This document shows, piece by piece, positions 10,287 to 22,640 of a stretch of DNA of 64,000 bases (position 1 is its first letter; every line of letters starts with the position of its first letter). Position numbers and translations under genes: made by a program. Below the pieces are notes generated by a model. It was not told the DNA's origin. It was given only the letters and a program-made list of their open reading frames with translations, and searched no databases. Origin of the DNA: Anisakis pegreffii (Eukaryota > Nematoda > Chromadorea > Rhabditida > Anisakidae); assembly GCA_035041965.1 (NCBI GenBank), contig JAPYMA010000745.1:1-64000 (forward strand). The letters run 5' to 3'.

Positions 10287-13200
10287 ATGACCGTATCAGG
10301 GAGCGTATCGAAGCCAGTCCAAACACGAATAATATTCTTGGAAGAAGGCGCTCATCTGGAGTCTGTTGTGATCCGACTTTGTAAAGGTTTAGATTTCATA
10401 ATCCTTCAAGCTCGCGTTTTGCATTATCACATTTTTCAATGGGAAAATGATCGAACTCTTGGAAAATTTGATCTGCGATAAAGAGAATCGGAATTTAAAG
10501 TGAAGATTACTGTAGGACTGTATCAAAACAAGAATGTAATGAAATTATTGGAGAAGGTAATTGTAGGATGGATCGTACGTTTTGTTCGTGGAGCAAGTTT
10601 GCTTGGTCGTGACGTGAGGTTAACGACCTCACTGAGTGGTGAACTTAAGTGGTCGGATGATGCAGACGATTTGGCTGCATGCGCTCAGGTGGTGTGCACG
10701 AAAGCTGGAGCTTTTTCGTACGAATTCTTCGTGGACGGAAATTTCGAGTGAGACTTTGGTTATTCTGTTTTAATTGAAGGTGATTTATGAAGATATGAGT
10801 GATCGTGAACTCGAGAGTAGCTCTTATTCTAACGATTCCATTCATTTTTACAAAGAAATGAGAGTTGTTTAATTGTGACAAGTGACATTCAGGAAAGCAT
10901 CAGGCAGTGGTTATTTGCAAATAGCACCCGAACTTGAGGTCGCTGGACGATCGCTACCGTTGGATTCCGTGATTTGTCAAACGCATTTGGCTAAGTTACT
11001 GGGACCTTTACCGGAATGGGAAGATCGGTTAAGAGTAGCAAAGGAATCCGGATATAACATGATTCATTTCACACCAGTTCATGAATTGGGCATCTCAAAC
11101 AGCAGGTGAGTGAACGATGAGTTTGTTGATGGGTGTGGGTCAGTTAGAGGGAATGCATATAGTTAGATATGAATGAGGGCATTTGAGGTGAGATTATTGG
11201 TGTTTGGTAGAGGTAAATAAAGGTTGTATCCACGACTGTTTCAGTTATTCAATCGCAAATCCGTTACGACTGAATCCGGCATTTTCGACTGCGGTGAGTG
11301 AATGCTTTGTTTCGATTTTGATTCGTTCATTTGGATTTGATTTTGCAAATTATGCATTAATTTCGATTCAATATTACAGACTAAGAAATACACTCTAAAT
11401 GATGTTGGTGCGTTGGTGGAGAAAATGGCCAAAGAATGGGGTGTTCTGTCAATTCAGGATGTCGTCTGGAATCATGCGGCCAAAAATGCGGATTGGCTCG
11501 AGGCTAGACTCGATCTTCTCTTTTTGATAGTTGATAGTTGCTTATTCTTGTTCTTATTGCTATTGTTATTCTTACAGGAACATCCCGAATGTGCGTATAA
11601 CTGTGCAAATTCACCGCATCTGAGACCAGCGTATGTGATGGATCGCTTGTATTATCATTTCAGTCGTGAAATAGCTGATGGCAAGTGGACTGATCAAGGC
11701 TTACCACCTTTCATTGAGAATGACCAGCACCTAGAGGTGGATTTTATTTTATTGATGCGATTGATTAATGTTGTCATGTTGCTGTTTATAGGCTTTACGT
11801 AGAATTCTAACCGAAAAGATAGTGCCTCGTGTACGATTGGAAGAATTTTTCAAAATTGATGTGGAGAAAACTGTGAAAGAGTTCGAGGAAATTGTTAAAA
11901 GTTAGTTTGTGATTTGTGAGAGTGGTGTGTCGTTTCATTGGATTTGTTTACAAATTGGTTTCAGAAGGACCATCTGAAGATACGCTCGATGAGAATTTAC
12001 CGTTGGAAGTGGGCAAAGAATGGACACGATTCGGATTTACTGTGGATATGCAACGAGCGCGTAGGATTTTCAATAGAAATAGGTGATGAGTTTAATAATG
12101 AACATTTCACGTCAATGAAAAGTGTAGATGATGGAATGATAGAGGTGTTGTGGCTGTAAAGTTTTTGAGTATAATTTTGATTGGTGTTTTTGATGGCTTC
12201 AAAATTGATCAGTGTTTTTTGATGGTTGAGTTATTTTTTGGGTTATGTTCAGATTAGATGAAGTGGTGATGTTTCAGAGGAGATGCTTGTTCGGAAGAGG
12301 ATCGGCAATATAAATGTATCGAAGCATTGCGTAACCATTTACATCATCTGAATAAAGAAGCTGACGGTATTGCTGCGGATATTTGTGCGGCTGGAGTTAA
12401 TGCGGCTTTGGGACATGTCGCCTATGAGAGGGTTAATCCGCAAGGACCGAGAAGACGTGAATTGACAGAGACGTTTCCATTGTTGACGACGTGAGTTGAT
12501 AATTGATATTGCTGGAGTGGGAATTGAGAGTTTTAGAAGAGATTGGATTGATCGTTTGGGAATGTGGATATCCGTTTCAGATACTTTTTGCATAAATTTC
12601 CGTCGAACTCGTGGGAAGAGGATGAACATTACGCGTACGATGAAGCAACTGCCAAGCATTTGATGGCGTTCAACGGATGGGTGATGAATGATGACCCACT
12701 GAGGAATTTCGCACTTTATCCATCACAGGTTTGACTTGGATTGGTTCAGATTTGGTAAGCAGTATCGTTCTTGTTAAGCAGTGTAATTTCAGCATTTAAT
12801 TGGTGATAGAATTCGTATTGAGTTGGTTTGATTTGAGGTGTATTTGAGACGTGAACTGGTGTGTTGGGGTGATTGTGTGAAGCTGAGATATGGAGATAAA
12901 CCCGAGGATTGCCCGTTCTTGTGGAATATGATGAAGGAGTACAGGTGAATTGATTGATTAAATTATTGCTCGATTGAAAAATTGTTCGAATGAATGTCAA
13001 GTGTCATTTCAGCCAGACTTGTGCACGCATATTCCATGGTGTTCGCATCGACAACTGCCATAGCACACCGATTCACGTGGCCGAGGTATCGCAGTTTTTC
13101 TTGATGACTGCAGTGATCAGTGATTGTTGTCGTTCCATTTTCAGTACCTGCTGAAAGCAGCTCGAGAGGTACGACCTGATTTGTACGTGGTAGCTGAACT

Positions 13201-16200
13201 GTTCACGGGCGGTGAACAGCTCGACAATATCTTTGTTAATCGACTTGGAATAACTTCGTTGATTAGAGGTGACTGACTGAACTTTTGAATTGGGTAATTT
13301 TAGGTTGTATTTCAGGTTGGTAAAATCACAACGGCATTTCGTTCGTGTGAACATTTCTTGATGTGCTCTAACTAAGCAACACATTCAATTGCGAGTGTAT
13401 ACGAAATACCGTTTTGATTTTACCAACCTAAAATACAAAATTACCATGTGTCAAGTGTCATTGTTGTTGATAATTGATAAAATGAATGTAATTTCAGAAG
13501 CTCAGAATGCACCTGACAGTCATGAGCAAGGTCGATTGGTGTATCGTTTCGGTGGGGATGTGGTGGGGGCGTTTATTCAAAGACCTGTACAGCCTGCATC
13601 TTCGATCGTTGCTCACGCATTGCTCTATGATCAGACGCACGATAATCCGTCTCCGATTGAGGTTTGTTGATTATTTTTAATAGTAGTTAATATAGTGATC
13701 ATTGTCTGCGATTCTAGAAGAGGTCAGTTTATGATACGTTGCCGACGAGTGCGATGGTGGCGATGGCGAGTTGCTCGAATGGTTCGACGCGTGGATATGA
13801 CGAGTTGTTGACATTTAAGGTTAGTCGGCTTGCAGTGATTTTGGTTATTTCTGCATTCTGTTCCGAAATTCGATAGGAATTATGCAATACTCTTCAGTGA
13901 ATTTCTTAGCATTCCTTTCGGAATTGTGAAGATTTTGATTGACTTCCTTAAAGATTTTATCATCTCGTTTAGAATGTTAACGGAAAGTTACAAAACTCTC
14001 CGAGAGAATTCTGAGGTTTGGTTGGAAACATTTAAAAAATGGTGTTTGAAAGGAGAGAAATTTGAATATTGTGTTGGATTGGTCAGTAACGAAAAGAATT
14101 GTGTTGACTTGAGGTTGATGTTGTCAAAGAGAAACGACTGTACGCAAAATGGGGTGAAGTTAATGCTGAAACAGGCATTATTGGAGCACGTGCAGTGATT
14201 AACAAACTTCACACTTGGTTGGGGGATAATAATTACACTCAGGTAACAAGTAATTTATTGTATGTTATGAATGTTCATTGTTTTGTGTATTATTAATGAA
14301 AGTTGATTGAATTTAAGGTATTTGTTGATCAAATGAACTTCGATATCGTGGCCATAACAAGACACAATCCAAAGACACACGACACAGTTGTGTTGGTAGC
14401 GCATACAGCGTTCAAGAAGGATGCGATTTGTTTGAATAGACCACCAGTTAGGGATGTATACTTTCAGGGTTGGTTCTTTGCTTGTTTTCGTTTACTGGCT
14501 TATAAATTTCTTGCAGGTTCGTTGTTTCTTTCATTGCAGGTTCCTTGGATGAAATATTATTCGAGGCACAAATACATGCGAAAGAAGGTTTTGAACAAGA
14601 AATGGAAGGTTTGAATTAGTAATTTGTTTTGAAATCGTTTAATTATTCTTTATTTTGTGTCGTTTATTCGATGAAACCCTAAGAACATCTGAAAATGAGC
14701 ATAATTTTTTAAAATCCTTTTGAAATCGGTGAGTTGTTAAGTTTGAAAGGCGTCTAAATGCCTGATTATATTAATCGTAAGTCAAGGTGTGAACCTGAAT
14801 GTGAGACTAAATCCAGAAATGAGATTTAATTCTGAACGGGAAGATAAAAATAGTGGTAAAACATCTGGAAATGTCACGATATCATCCACTTATTGACAGT
14901 GAAATGAATCAATCTCAGATGAAACAAAACTGAGCGGTCTGCGAGGATATAGCGTTATGTTGAGAGAGCATGTGAAACCAGAGGATTCGGTCTTAACGAC
15001 AGTTTATTTGACTGGTAATGGTGCTGAGGGTGGGGGAATAGGACATATCGAGTTGACAAATTTCGTGGCTGGCTCGGTGATCGCGTTCAAGTAAGTGTTG
15101 TTGATTTTTGGGTGTTTAGCTGATTGATTTGATCTGTTGCAGATTTGTGCTGATTTTGAGTCTAACAATAAGTGATGAGCTCGAGCAGAAACTTGTCGTT
15201 GCCCTCCCCTCGCTTTGACGATGAGCTATCAGTTTATTGTCGTTTTAGGATATCGCCACCCAAGCCAGCAGTACAGAATATAGCACAAATAACGAAGATG
15301 ATAAATGGTGGCGATATGCAGTTGGACAAAGGTTGGTTGGTGTTGTTTTGGTTGTGTTATCACTGATTGAATTGTGCATTATTGTGGTGATTGTAGAGAT
15401 GCATGCGGCTCTGGAACGTTTGTCAGTGCAGTCATTCAATCGAGTCTTATTCCGGTGTGAGGCAGAAGAACAGGACGATTACGGTTCGGGCACGTACCAT
15501 ATACCCAACTTTGGATCGTTCGTTTATTGTGGTCTTCAAGGTGAGTTTTTTATTTGGGTTGGTTGAGTTATAACTTTTAGGGGAAAGTTTTGCGTTTTTG
15601 TTCTGGTAAATCTGTTTAGACGGCAGTGAAAGGAGAGATCGAATATTCGTCGTATTGAAATCAACAGCAGCATTTTAACCTTGAGACAGAGAACATCGAT
15701 TTTTGATTTTTTGTGAGATTTTTCTGTTTTTGTGGTGATTTGTGGGTTTTAACAGTGGTATCTTTTATCTGCGATGAAAGGGCTTTTCTTTGTTAGGTTT
15801 AATGCCCGTTCTGAATCGCATTCGTGAGAAGAATGATTTGGGACATCCGTTGTGCGGTAATTTGCGTGATGGTGTGTGGTTATGTGAATACATCGTGAAG
15901 CGTTTGACGAGATACGAACCAACCAAAGATTTGGGTTTGGTCATTGAGAGGATGTTTGAGCCGTTGAAAGAAGTGCAATACTATCTAAGACCATGCTATT
16001 TCGAGGCGATATTCTCGAGAATTTATAACGCAACGCTGGAAGAGTTGAAGAAGAAACTGCATCCGTGAGTTGATTATTCCTTTTGCGTTTTCATCTGAAC
16101 AAGAGTTGTGTTCATCTCGACTGTACTAGTAGCATCACGTAAATAAATGAAGTAACGGACAGTCAATAAGAATTAAACGTAAATGTGTTTTAGATCGCTG

Positions 16201-19140
16201 TTGACCGCCTCAAAATTTGTACGTGCCCTGGCACTGTCCTCAGTTTCATTTGTGGGTGCAGTCGAAAGTGCGAAACTGTCACCATTGTCTACTTCGATTC
16301 ATCTGTCGGACCGTTTGCCATCATCATTGGCTGCTGGATTGCCGCACTTCGCAGTGGGTATCTGGAGGAATTGGGGTCGTGATACGTTCATTGCACTACC
16401 TGGATGCTTGCTGGTCACTGGAAGATATGATGATGCGAGGTATTTGGCTATTTTTGGTGAAGTACTAACGTTTTTCGCGTCTTTCAAGAGCAAAATTCAT
16501 GACACGGCTAAGCATTAGATGAGGGACGCAGAATTTTGTGATTATACCAGGAAAATGTAAGCATAAACATGGCATACGATCTGTTTTGGTCATTTGTGAC
16601 AAGTGTATGATGTAAATTCATTAAGGAATTTGATAGTGTCGTACGGAGGTGCAATGCGTCATGGTCTCATACCGAATTTACTCGCCGAAGGTCAAACTGC
16701 TCGTTACAATTGTCGTGACGCGGTTTGGTTTTGGTTATATGCGATCGTCAAATATATTCAGAAAGCTCCGAATGGTATTAAGATTCTTACTGATCGTGTC
16801 CATCGACTGTATCCGCATGATGATGCTGTTTATGGTGCGGATGAAAAGGTGATATTTAATGGGATTTTAATTGATTTCGGGAAATTTTAAAGGAGTCATT
16901 TGGAATGTTGTTGAATTGAGTGAGGAAATTTCGGGAAGTGGTTTATTCGAAGTTTTTTGGAGAAAGCTGGGATAGGAAAATTGTCATAAATTCGAGATTA
17001 AGAGGATGAGAGAAACTGTAAATTTTTGGGCTGGACTGATGGGGAAGTGAAAGTTTCTATCAGAAATTGGGGATTTTGTGAATTTCATTGGAAATTTTTA
17101 GGATTATATAAGATTTATGTTTCGTAAGATTTATGGAAAACGGAATGTTTGGAGAATTGGAATTTGTGACATTGTTTGCAAAATTGTCAAATTGAAAATG
17201 ATTTTGAATTCAGGAAGAAGAACTGCACGAAACAATGTATGATGCGCTTCAGCGACATTTCCAAGGAATCTGCTTCCGTGAGAGGAATGCAGGACCGCAG
17301 ATTGACGAGCATATGACTGATTCAGGTAGTTTCCACTGCAAAAGTTCTTCGAAATTTGGAGCTTCCGAAGGAGGTTTTGAGTAATTCAAAGTGTTGAACG
17401 AGTTTAAAAACGACAAAAATTTGATGGAGATATGGGGAATTGAACCCCAGCCCTCTCCCATGCTAAGGGAGCGCTCTACCCCTGAGCTATATCCCCAATG
17501 AACGGGACATATCAAACCATTGTGGTCATTGTCAGGATATGTTAGAGGGGAACAATCCGAGATTTGAAGCAAGGTTGATGAGGATAATAACGATAAAATA
17601 ATAGCAATAAAATGGTGATCGTAATAATAACAAAACGAACACAGGTTTCAACGTGAGTGCCTACGTAAATCTCGAAAATGGTTTCATCTACGGAGGAAAC
17701 CAATGGAATTGTGGTACTTGGATGGACAAAATGGGTAGTTCCGAGCGAGCGGGTAATCGCGGACAGCCGGCAACCCCGCGGGACGGGGCCGCTGTAGAAC
17801 TACAAGGCTTGGCCTATGCAGTTGTCGAGTATTTGGACATACTGCATCAGAAAGGACACTTCCCGTATGACGGTGTTCAGAAGGGTGCGTGTCTATTCAT
17901 TCACCTTTCAATGTTTTTGGTTATTGTGGCTTCAGGGATATTTAGATACGACTGTTCTTCATAAGGCGAAAGATATACATACCTAAAATGCTTGTATGAA
18001 ACCATTCATAGACTTTTTATCATTTGAATGTAATGCCATTCTTTTAAAATTGTTACATCTAAAGTAATCGGAATTATCTTTGCTATCTGTAACGAATTTT
18101 TTGGATTGTTGTGTTCACTAATAACGATAATATTTTTTGGTTGAATTGATATTATAGGCACAACGAAGTGGTCGTGGAGAGAATGGGCACAAAAAATAAA
18201 GGGAAACTTTGAACGGTGTTTCTTTGTTGATGAACACGATGAGACGAGATGTGTGAATAGACGTTTCATAGTGAAAGATACTTATGGATCGACTTTCGAG
18301 TACACAGATTATCAGCTGAGACCAAATTTCGCAATTGCATTGGCTGTGGTGAGTTATTAGATGGCAATAGCATCTATCTGTTGATCACCGTCAGTGATTA
18401 AGATTACACATACCTAATTATAGGACAGTAACAGGGATTGCAATTGCAGATATTGTGCCATGATTTTATTGAGACAATTCGATTGCAAAATCAAAATCTT
18501 TTCGTACATTTTGCATTTGCAGGCCCCAAAACTGATGTCTGCGAAGAACGCATGGTCAGCCATATGCATCGCTGAAAAAGAGTTGCTTGGTCCGCTTGGA
18601 ATCAAGACTCTCGATCCGAAGTAATTCAGATTTTTATGCATTTCATTGCGTTTTACATACGTTTGTATATATTGCATTGACGTAAGTTAATTTCCATTAT
18701 TAGTATCATTTGTGTGCTTATTGTAGAGATTGGAATTACGATGGTTTTTACAATAACGATGACGATAGTATTGTGAAGAAAACAGCGAAGGGTTGGAATT
18801 ACCATCAAGGACCGGTGAGTTTGATCTTTTCATTGGGTTATTATTGATGCACGAGTGACGAATTGGTTTATAGGAATGGGTTTGGGTAGCAGGCTATTTC
18901 TTGCGCGCTAAACTATCGATAGCGAAGGAACTGAATGATCCGGAAGTGTACGATAAGGCTGTGAGGAGTGTGCGAGCCCGCATGGGTCTCTACTGGCAAC
19001 ACGTACAAGAGTCAGCGTGGAGGTCGCTGCCTGAACTGACAAACGAAGGGGGTGCATTCTGTGCAGGGTCATGCCCCGCACAAGCGTGGTCCGTTGGTTG
19101 TCTACTGGAAACTGTCGATCAACTCTATAACTATCATTGA
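10287..19140 (+). CDS. agl-1: glycogen debranching enzyme (4-alpha-glucanotransferase / amylo-1,6-glucosidase), about 1501 aa
   Basis: A cytosolic bifunctional enzyme that moves maltosyl/maltotriosyl units and then removes the alpha-1,6 branch glucose during glycogen breakdown. Exons: 10287-10386, 10567-10747, 10893-11105, 11245-11293, 11380-11502, 11578-11736, 11792-11900, 11965-12082, 12278-12490, 12581-12728, 12838-12944, 13013-13085, 13145-13268, 13498-13661, 13718-13819, 14114-14242, 14318-14468, 14540-14608, 14919-15090, 15143-15184, 15249-15331, 15397-15540, 15797-16064, 16194-16439, 16626-16848, 17214-17325, 17645-17884, 18158-18348, 18523-18620, 18727-18814, 18874-19140. All junctions are in phase and colinear with animal AGL (human about 1532 aa). 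Transferase (GH13-type) motifs are RIDNCHSTP (Asp about 520), VVAELFTG (Glu about 549) and THDN (Asp about 621). Glucosidase motifs are [10 protein letters not shown] (Asp about 1077) and PELTNE near the C-terminus. The start is the ATG whose frame gives the family N-terminus ([13 protein letters not shown]). Odd points: two junctions need GC donors (11503, 15185), and two acceptors end in GAG (12837, 14113). First AATAAA after the stop is at 19995. Confidence 0.95.
13293..13445. repeat. inverted repeat in a debranching-enzyme intron
   Basis: Arms of about 45 bp, imperfect, face each other across about 60 bp. The left arm reads GGTAATTTT...GGTTGGTAAAATCA...ATTTCGT and the right arm is its near reverse complement. 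It fills much of the intron between the exons ending at 13268 and starting at 13498. Size and structure suggest a MITE or a strong pre-mRNA hairpin. Confidence 0.7.
17425..17496 (-). tRNA. tRNA-Ala(AGC)
   Basis: The minus strand folds as a standard 72-nt cloverleaf. The 7-bp acceptor stem (GGGGATA/TATCTCC) contains the G3:U70 wobble pair that marks alanine tRNAs, with discriminator A. D arm AGCTCAGGGGTAGAGC, anticodon loop TTAGCAT with anticodon AGC, and T loop GGGTTCAATTCCC are all canonical. It lies antisense inside the debranching-enzyme intron 17326-17644 and is probably transcribed independently by Pol III from its internal A and B boxes. Confidence 0.95.
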
Positions 19141-19955
19141 GTTGTTTGTTGCCTATCGTTATTGTTTTGTTCTGAATCGTTCAGAACGCCATCGCTATCG
19201 CAAGATATCTTATCGCATTACGATTACGATTGCAGCTATTTCTGATAGGTATTCTATAGTGAAAGATTCTATTGTTTCCATTTAGGTTCTATTTGATTGC
19301 GTTGTCAGATGATTCGTTGTGTATCCGTCGAAGAGTTTACTTTTTACCTGGTGTCATAAAGTCAGTTTGTATTATGATTATTTTAGTTCTTGCGCTATCC
19401 TCATTTGTTGTTCATTATTATAGTGCCTAGTCGGGTAAAAACCTCTTTTTATGACACATATACCTGCCAGGTTGTATGCACTTTTTGATTTGTTTGGAAA
19501 TTTGTGAATGTAACGATGCTGCACCTTCAGACTTACCATTACACCTTACAGTTGCATTGTTGACCCATCTCATTGATTAAATTTGTAGTCCATGACTTGT
19601 TTGATCTTTACTTGAAGCTTTTTTTAGATTTGTCTGATTTGCATAGTGTGAATGATGTGCTTTTATTGAATGCCATTTGTATAGTTATAGTTTTTGATTT
19701 GTGTTCGTATATATGAATGATTATTTTATCTTTTATATGATCTTATTATCGTATGTATATGACCTGCTGAATAGGCTTTTGGGAATTTCGATGTTCTGAT
19801 GTTTTAAAACTGAAATTTCGAATTTTTGTGCATTTTAGAGCAATTAAACAGTCATTGTTTTTGTCTATTTTCCAGTAGTTTTATACTGATTTAGTGTATT
19901 GTGATAGGTCATGTTGGTTATGATGAGGAGTGTGTGCGTGTTAGTTTGTTTGAGA

Positions 19956-20249
19956 TTATTTCGTGCAATTCTGAAGTGTTTTAACCAAATGCGAAATAAA
20001 TAAACGTGTAGAACAAATGACACGCGATATATCGATGAGTTCTTCAAGCGTTGAATTTGGACGCTTCTGAGATAGCGTATTTAGATGCTTCACTTTGAAA
20101 TCTTGGCCTACTCGCCTAGCCAGCGGGGTGGTGTCAATCAAGGCTAAAACAGTGCGAACGGAAATGAGAGCATCATGGTCAGCAACGTTACAAACGTTTG
20201 ATAGATAGCCTGACCAATCCAGGTAAACTTTAAAATCTCTCGAGTTCAA
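19956..20249 (-). CDS. doubtful 97-codon open frame
   Basis: The minus-strand frame opens on TTG, not ATG, and ends in a stop. The region is less AT-rich than its surroundings and the peptide is balanced in composition (ISVRTVLALIDTTPLARRVG, LEELIDISRVICSTRLF). It could be the last exon of an unrecognised minus-strand gene or a transposon remnant. It overlaps the probable 3' UTR/poly(A) region of the debranching enzyme on the other strand. No family recognised. Confidence 0.2.
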   Translation of the reverse strand: MNSRDFKVYLDWSGYLSNVCNVADHDALISVRTVLALIDTTPLARRVGQDFKVKHLNTLSQKRPNSTLEELIDISRVICSTRLFISHLVKTLQNCTK

Positions 20250-22594
20250 AACTCTGAGGTGTTCTATTTCTCTTCATCTGGTTGAAAGAAACGCGGTTGG
20301 AATGTGCTTAACAAATTTTTGATGCATTACATTCAGAATTGAGAAGATATTAGTATTATTAATGGTGCATTACGTGGTGTTTATTAAGCGGATTTTGCCT
20401 GTTGGCTTGATTCACATCGTTTATTTATTCAGTTGTTTGATAAGTAATGTTAACAATAAGCAATAACAACAACAACAGACAAACTGATAACATTATTGTT
20501 TTTACTGGTGTTATGAACGAACAAAACGACGAAGTGTAAATAGACATTATTTCTCCAATACCGATATCACCACATAACAATAATACGGAACAATTGATAT
20601 ACGCAATCTGCAGTGAAGAGAACACTTCTACAAAACTTCTTTTTATGTTTTAATAACGAAACAAACAATAATTAATAATAATAATAACGATATGAAAACA
20701 CCATAGTCACAAAAGTGACACAGCAATACGATACAGAATCTTGTGTGTACAGAGAGAATAAAATCTGAACAAAATTACAACGATAAGCAACTGAAGAATC
20801 AGACTCCTACTCAATACACTGAAAACGAATCAGTCAAACCTCTGAATTTATTAATGAAACACTTGAAATTTTGTTTTTCTGAGTCTGACCCTGTTATACA
20901 GCCAGCGAAAGTTATGATTAGTAAAAGCGAATGCAGAAGAAATTTCAGCGAGGTATTGCGCAAAGTTTTTTTCAAAAGTTGTTCATCATTTATCAGTAGA
21001 ATAACGAATGAAATAAGACAAGGAACATATATAACAAGAGTATGTATATGCAATACAAAAGTTGCACCATATAAAAATTAACTGAAACTGAACAATAAGT
21101 TCCAATAAAATAAAAACAAAGACCTGAATTGAAGTAGAAATTGAAGACGATCGTAAAATAATAATGATGCAAACAAATCAAAATTCAAAACCATGTACAA
21201 TTACGTCATAATAAATTTTGACTGGTTTCACTGGTTCGCTTGTTCACACGCATCGATCCAGTCTGAGTACACATCGATTGGCTCAGAAAGGTAGTTGATA
21301 TTGGTCTGGAAGTCCTCCAGACACACACGACACGATATGAAACCAACATTCCGTTCTCGATCCCTTTACAAATAACATCCTTATTAAGAAGATGGTCTAT
21401 TTGGTGGTATATTTGCATATATGACTGCGAAGTTCTCATTTGATATGGATTGAAATGAATTAGGAATTGGGCTTTTGGGTGGGTAATGATTGAAGGAGAT
21501 TTTTAAGATTCTGGGCTAAAATGATCACGGGATCATCGGGAAAAGAACCAAATTCTGAACGAAGTTAAAAGTTTTAATTTTAACTTACATTTTAACTTCA
21601 CAAACACGTTCGTGATTGCAAAAAGGACAGTTGAATTGCGTTTCAAGTGGCATAATTGGTTTGACCTTTGGTGGTGGCTTTCTCTTCGACTTGCGTTTTC
21701 CCATCTTTTATCTTAAGCTCGAAAAAAGAAGAAATCTTCACCAAATTGGGTGTTTTCAATGCCAATGGGATGACGGATTCTGAAAATATGGCGTGATTAG
21801 AAAACAAACGAGTAGGCACCAGAAAACGTACATTGTTTGGTGAATGGTTCATAATTTTGACGTATTTTGAAATACTTTGAAAAATTGAGGTTTTGGCATG
21901 AATAATGACTAAAATAGTCGATTATGCAGAAGTAACTGTGTGAAATGAAAATTTAGAGTCGTTTCTTATAGTTGGATATGCAGCATTGAGTGCGTTTAAG
22001 TGGGTAAATCAAGTCAGAAGAGTTGACTGATGCGAATTCATTACAGTTCGAGGTAGGTGAAATAATCAATGAAGCGTGTTCGCTTCGAAGGAATTTAATT
22101 GCTAAATTGCATCACACAAATGAAAAATTACGAAATTTAATGCACGGCAAAACGGTGTGTACACTAGTTGCCATAGGCGCAGATCGCTTAAAGTAAGGCG
22201 GAGTCACTGCAAATCGCATCGTGTGGAGTGGAGATGAACACATTTACATGAATGTGCAACTCTCGTTTTACCGATAGTTTTCTAATTTATACCATGTCTG
22301 GAGTTCTTTTGTAGTGAACATTTTCAGAGCCAAATATCTTATACGATAGAGAATTTTACCTCCTACAAATGAGTGATAATTACGTGAATCATTCTGTAAT
22401 GCATTATCCTCAAGGACGGCCCTGTTTTGATATATCATTGATCAGTGAATCGCACGGTAAGAGCATGCTCTCAATTGACTCCACCTTTGCTCTTAGAGTG
22501 GCGAACTGAGACCAGACGGAATAAAGATTAGCCAGTGTCAGAAAGTTCGTAGGCCGTTCGCAGATGGGCAGAAGGATTAGACAAATTTACCTTC

Positions 22595-22640
22595 TATTGG
22601 GTTGTTGCATAAGTTCGTGCGCTTTTATTCAAATTGAGTT
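22595..22640 (+). mobile_element. mariner-like terminal inverted repeat fragment
   Basis: After a TA dinucleotide the sequence reads TTGGGTTGTTGCATAAGT and continues TCGTGCGCTTTT. This closely resembles the ends of Tc1/mariner elements of the mariner branch. No transposase frame and no opposing terminal repeat were found nearby, so this is a relic end or solo fragment. Confidence 0.5.
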
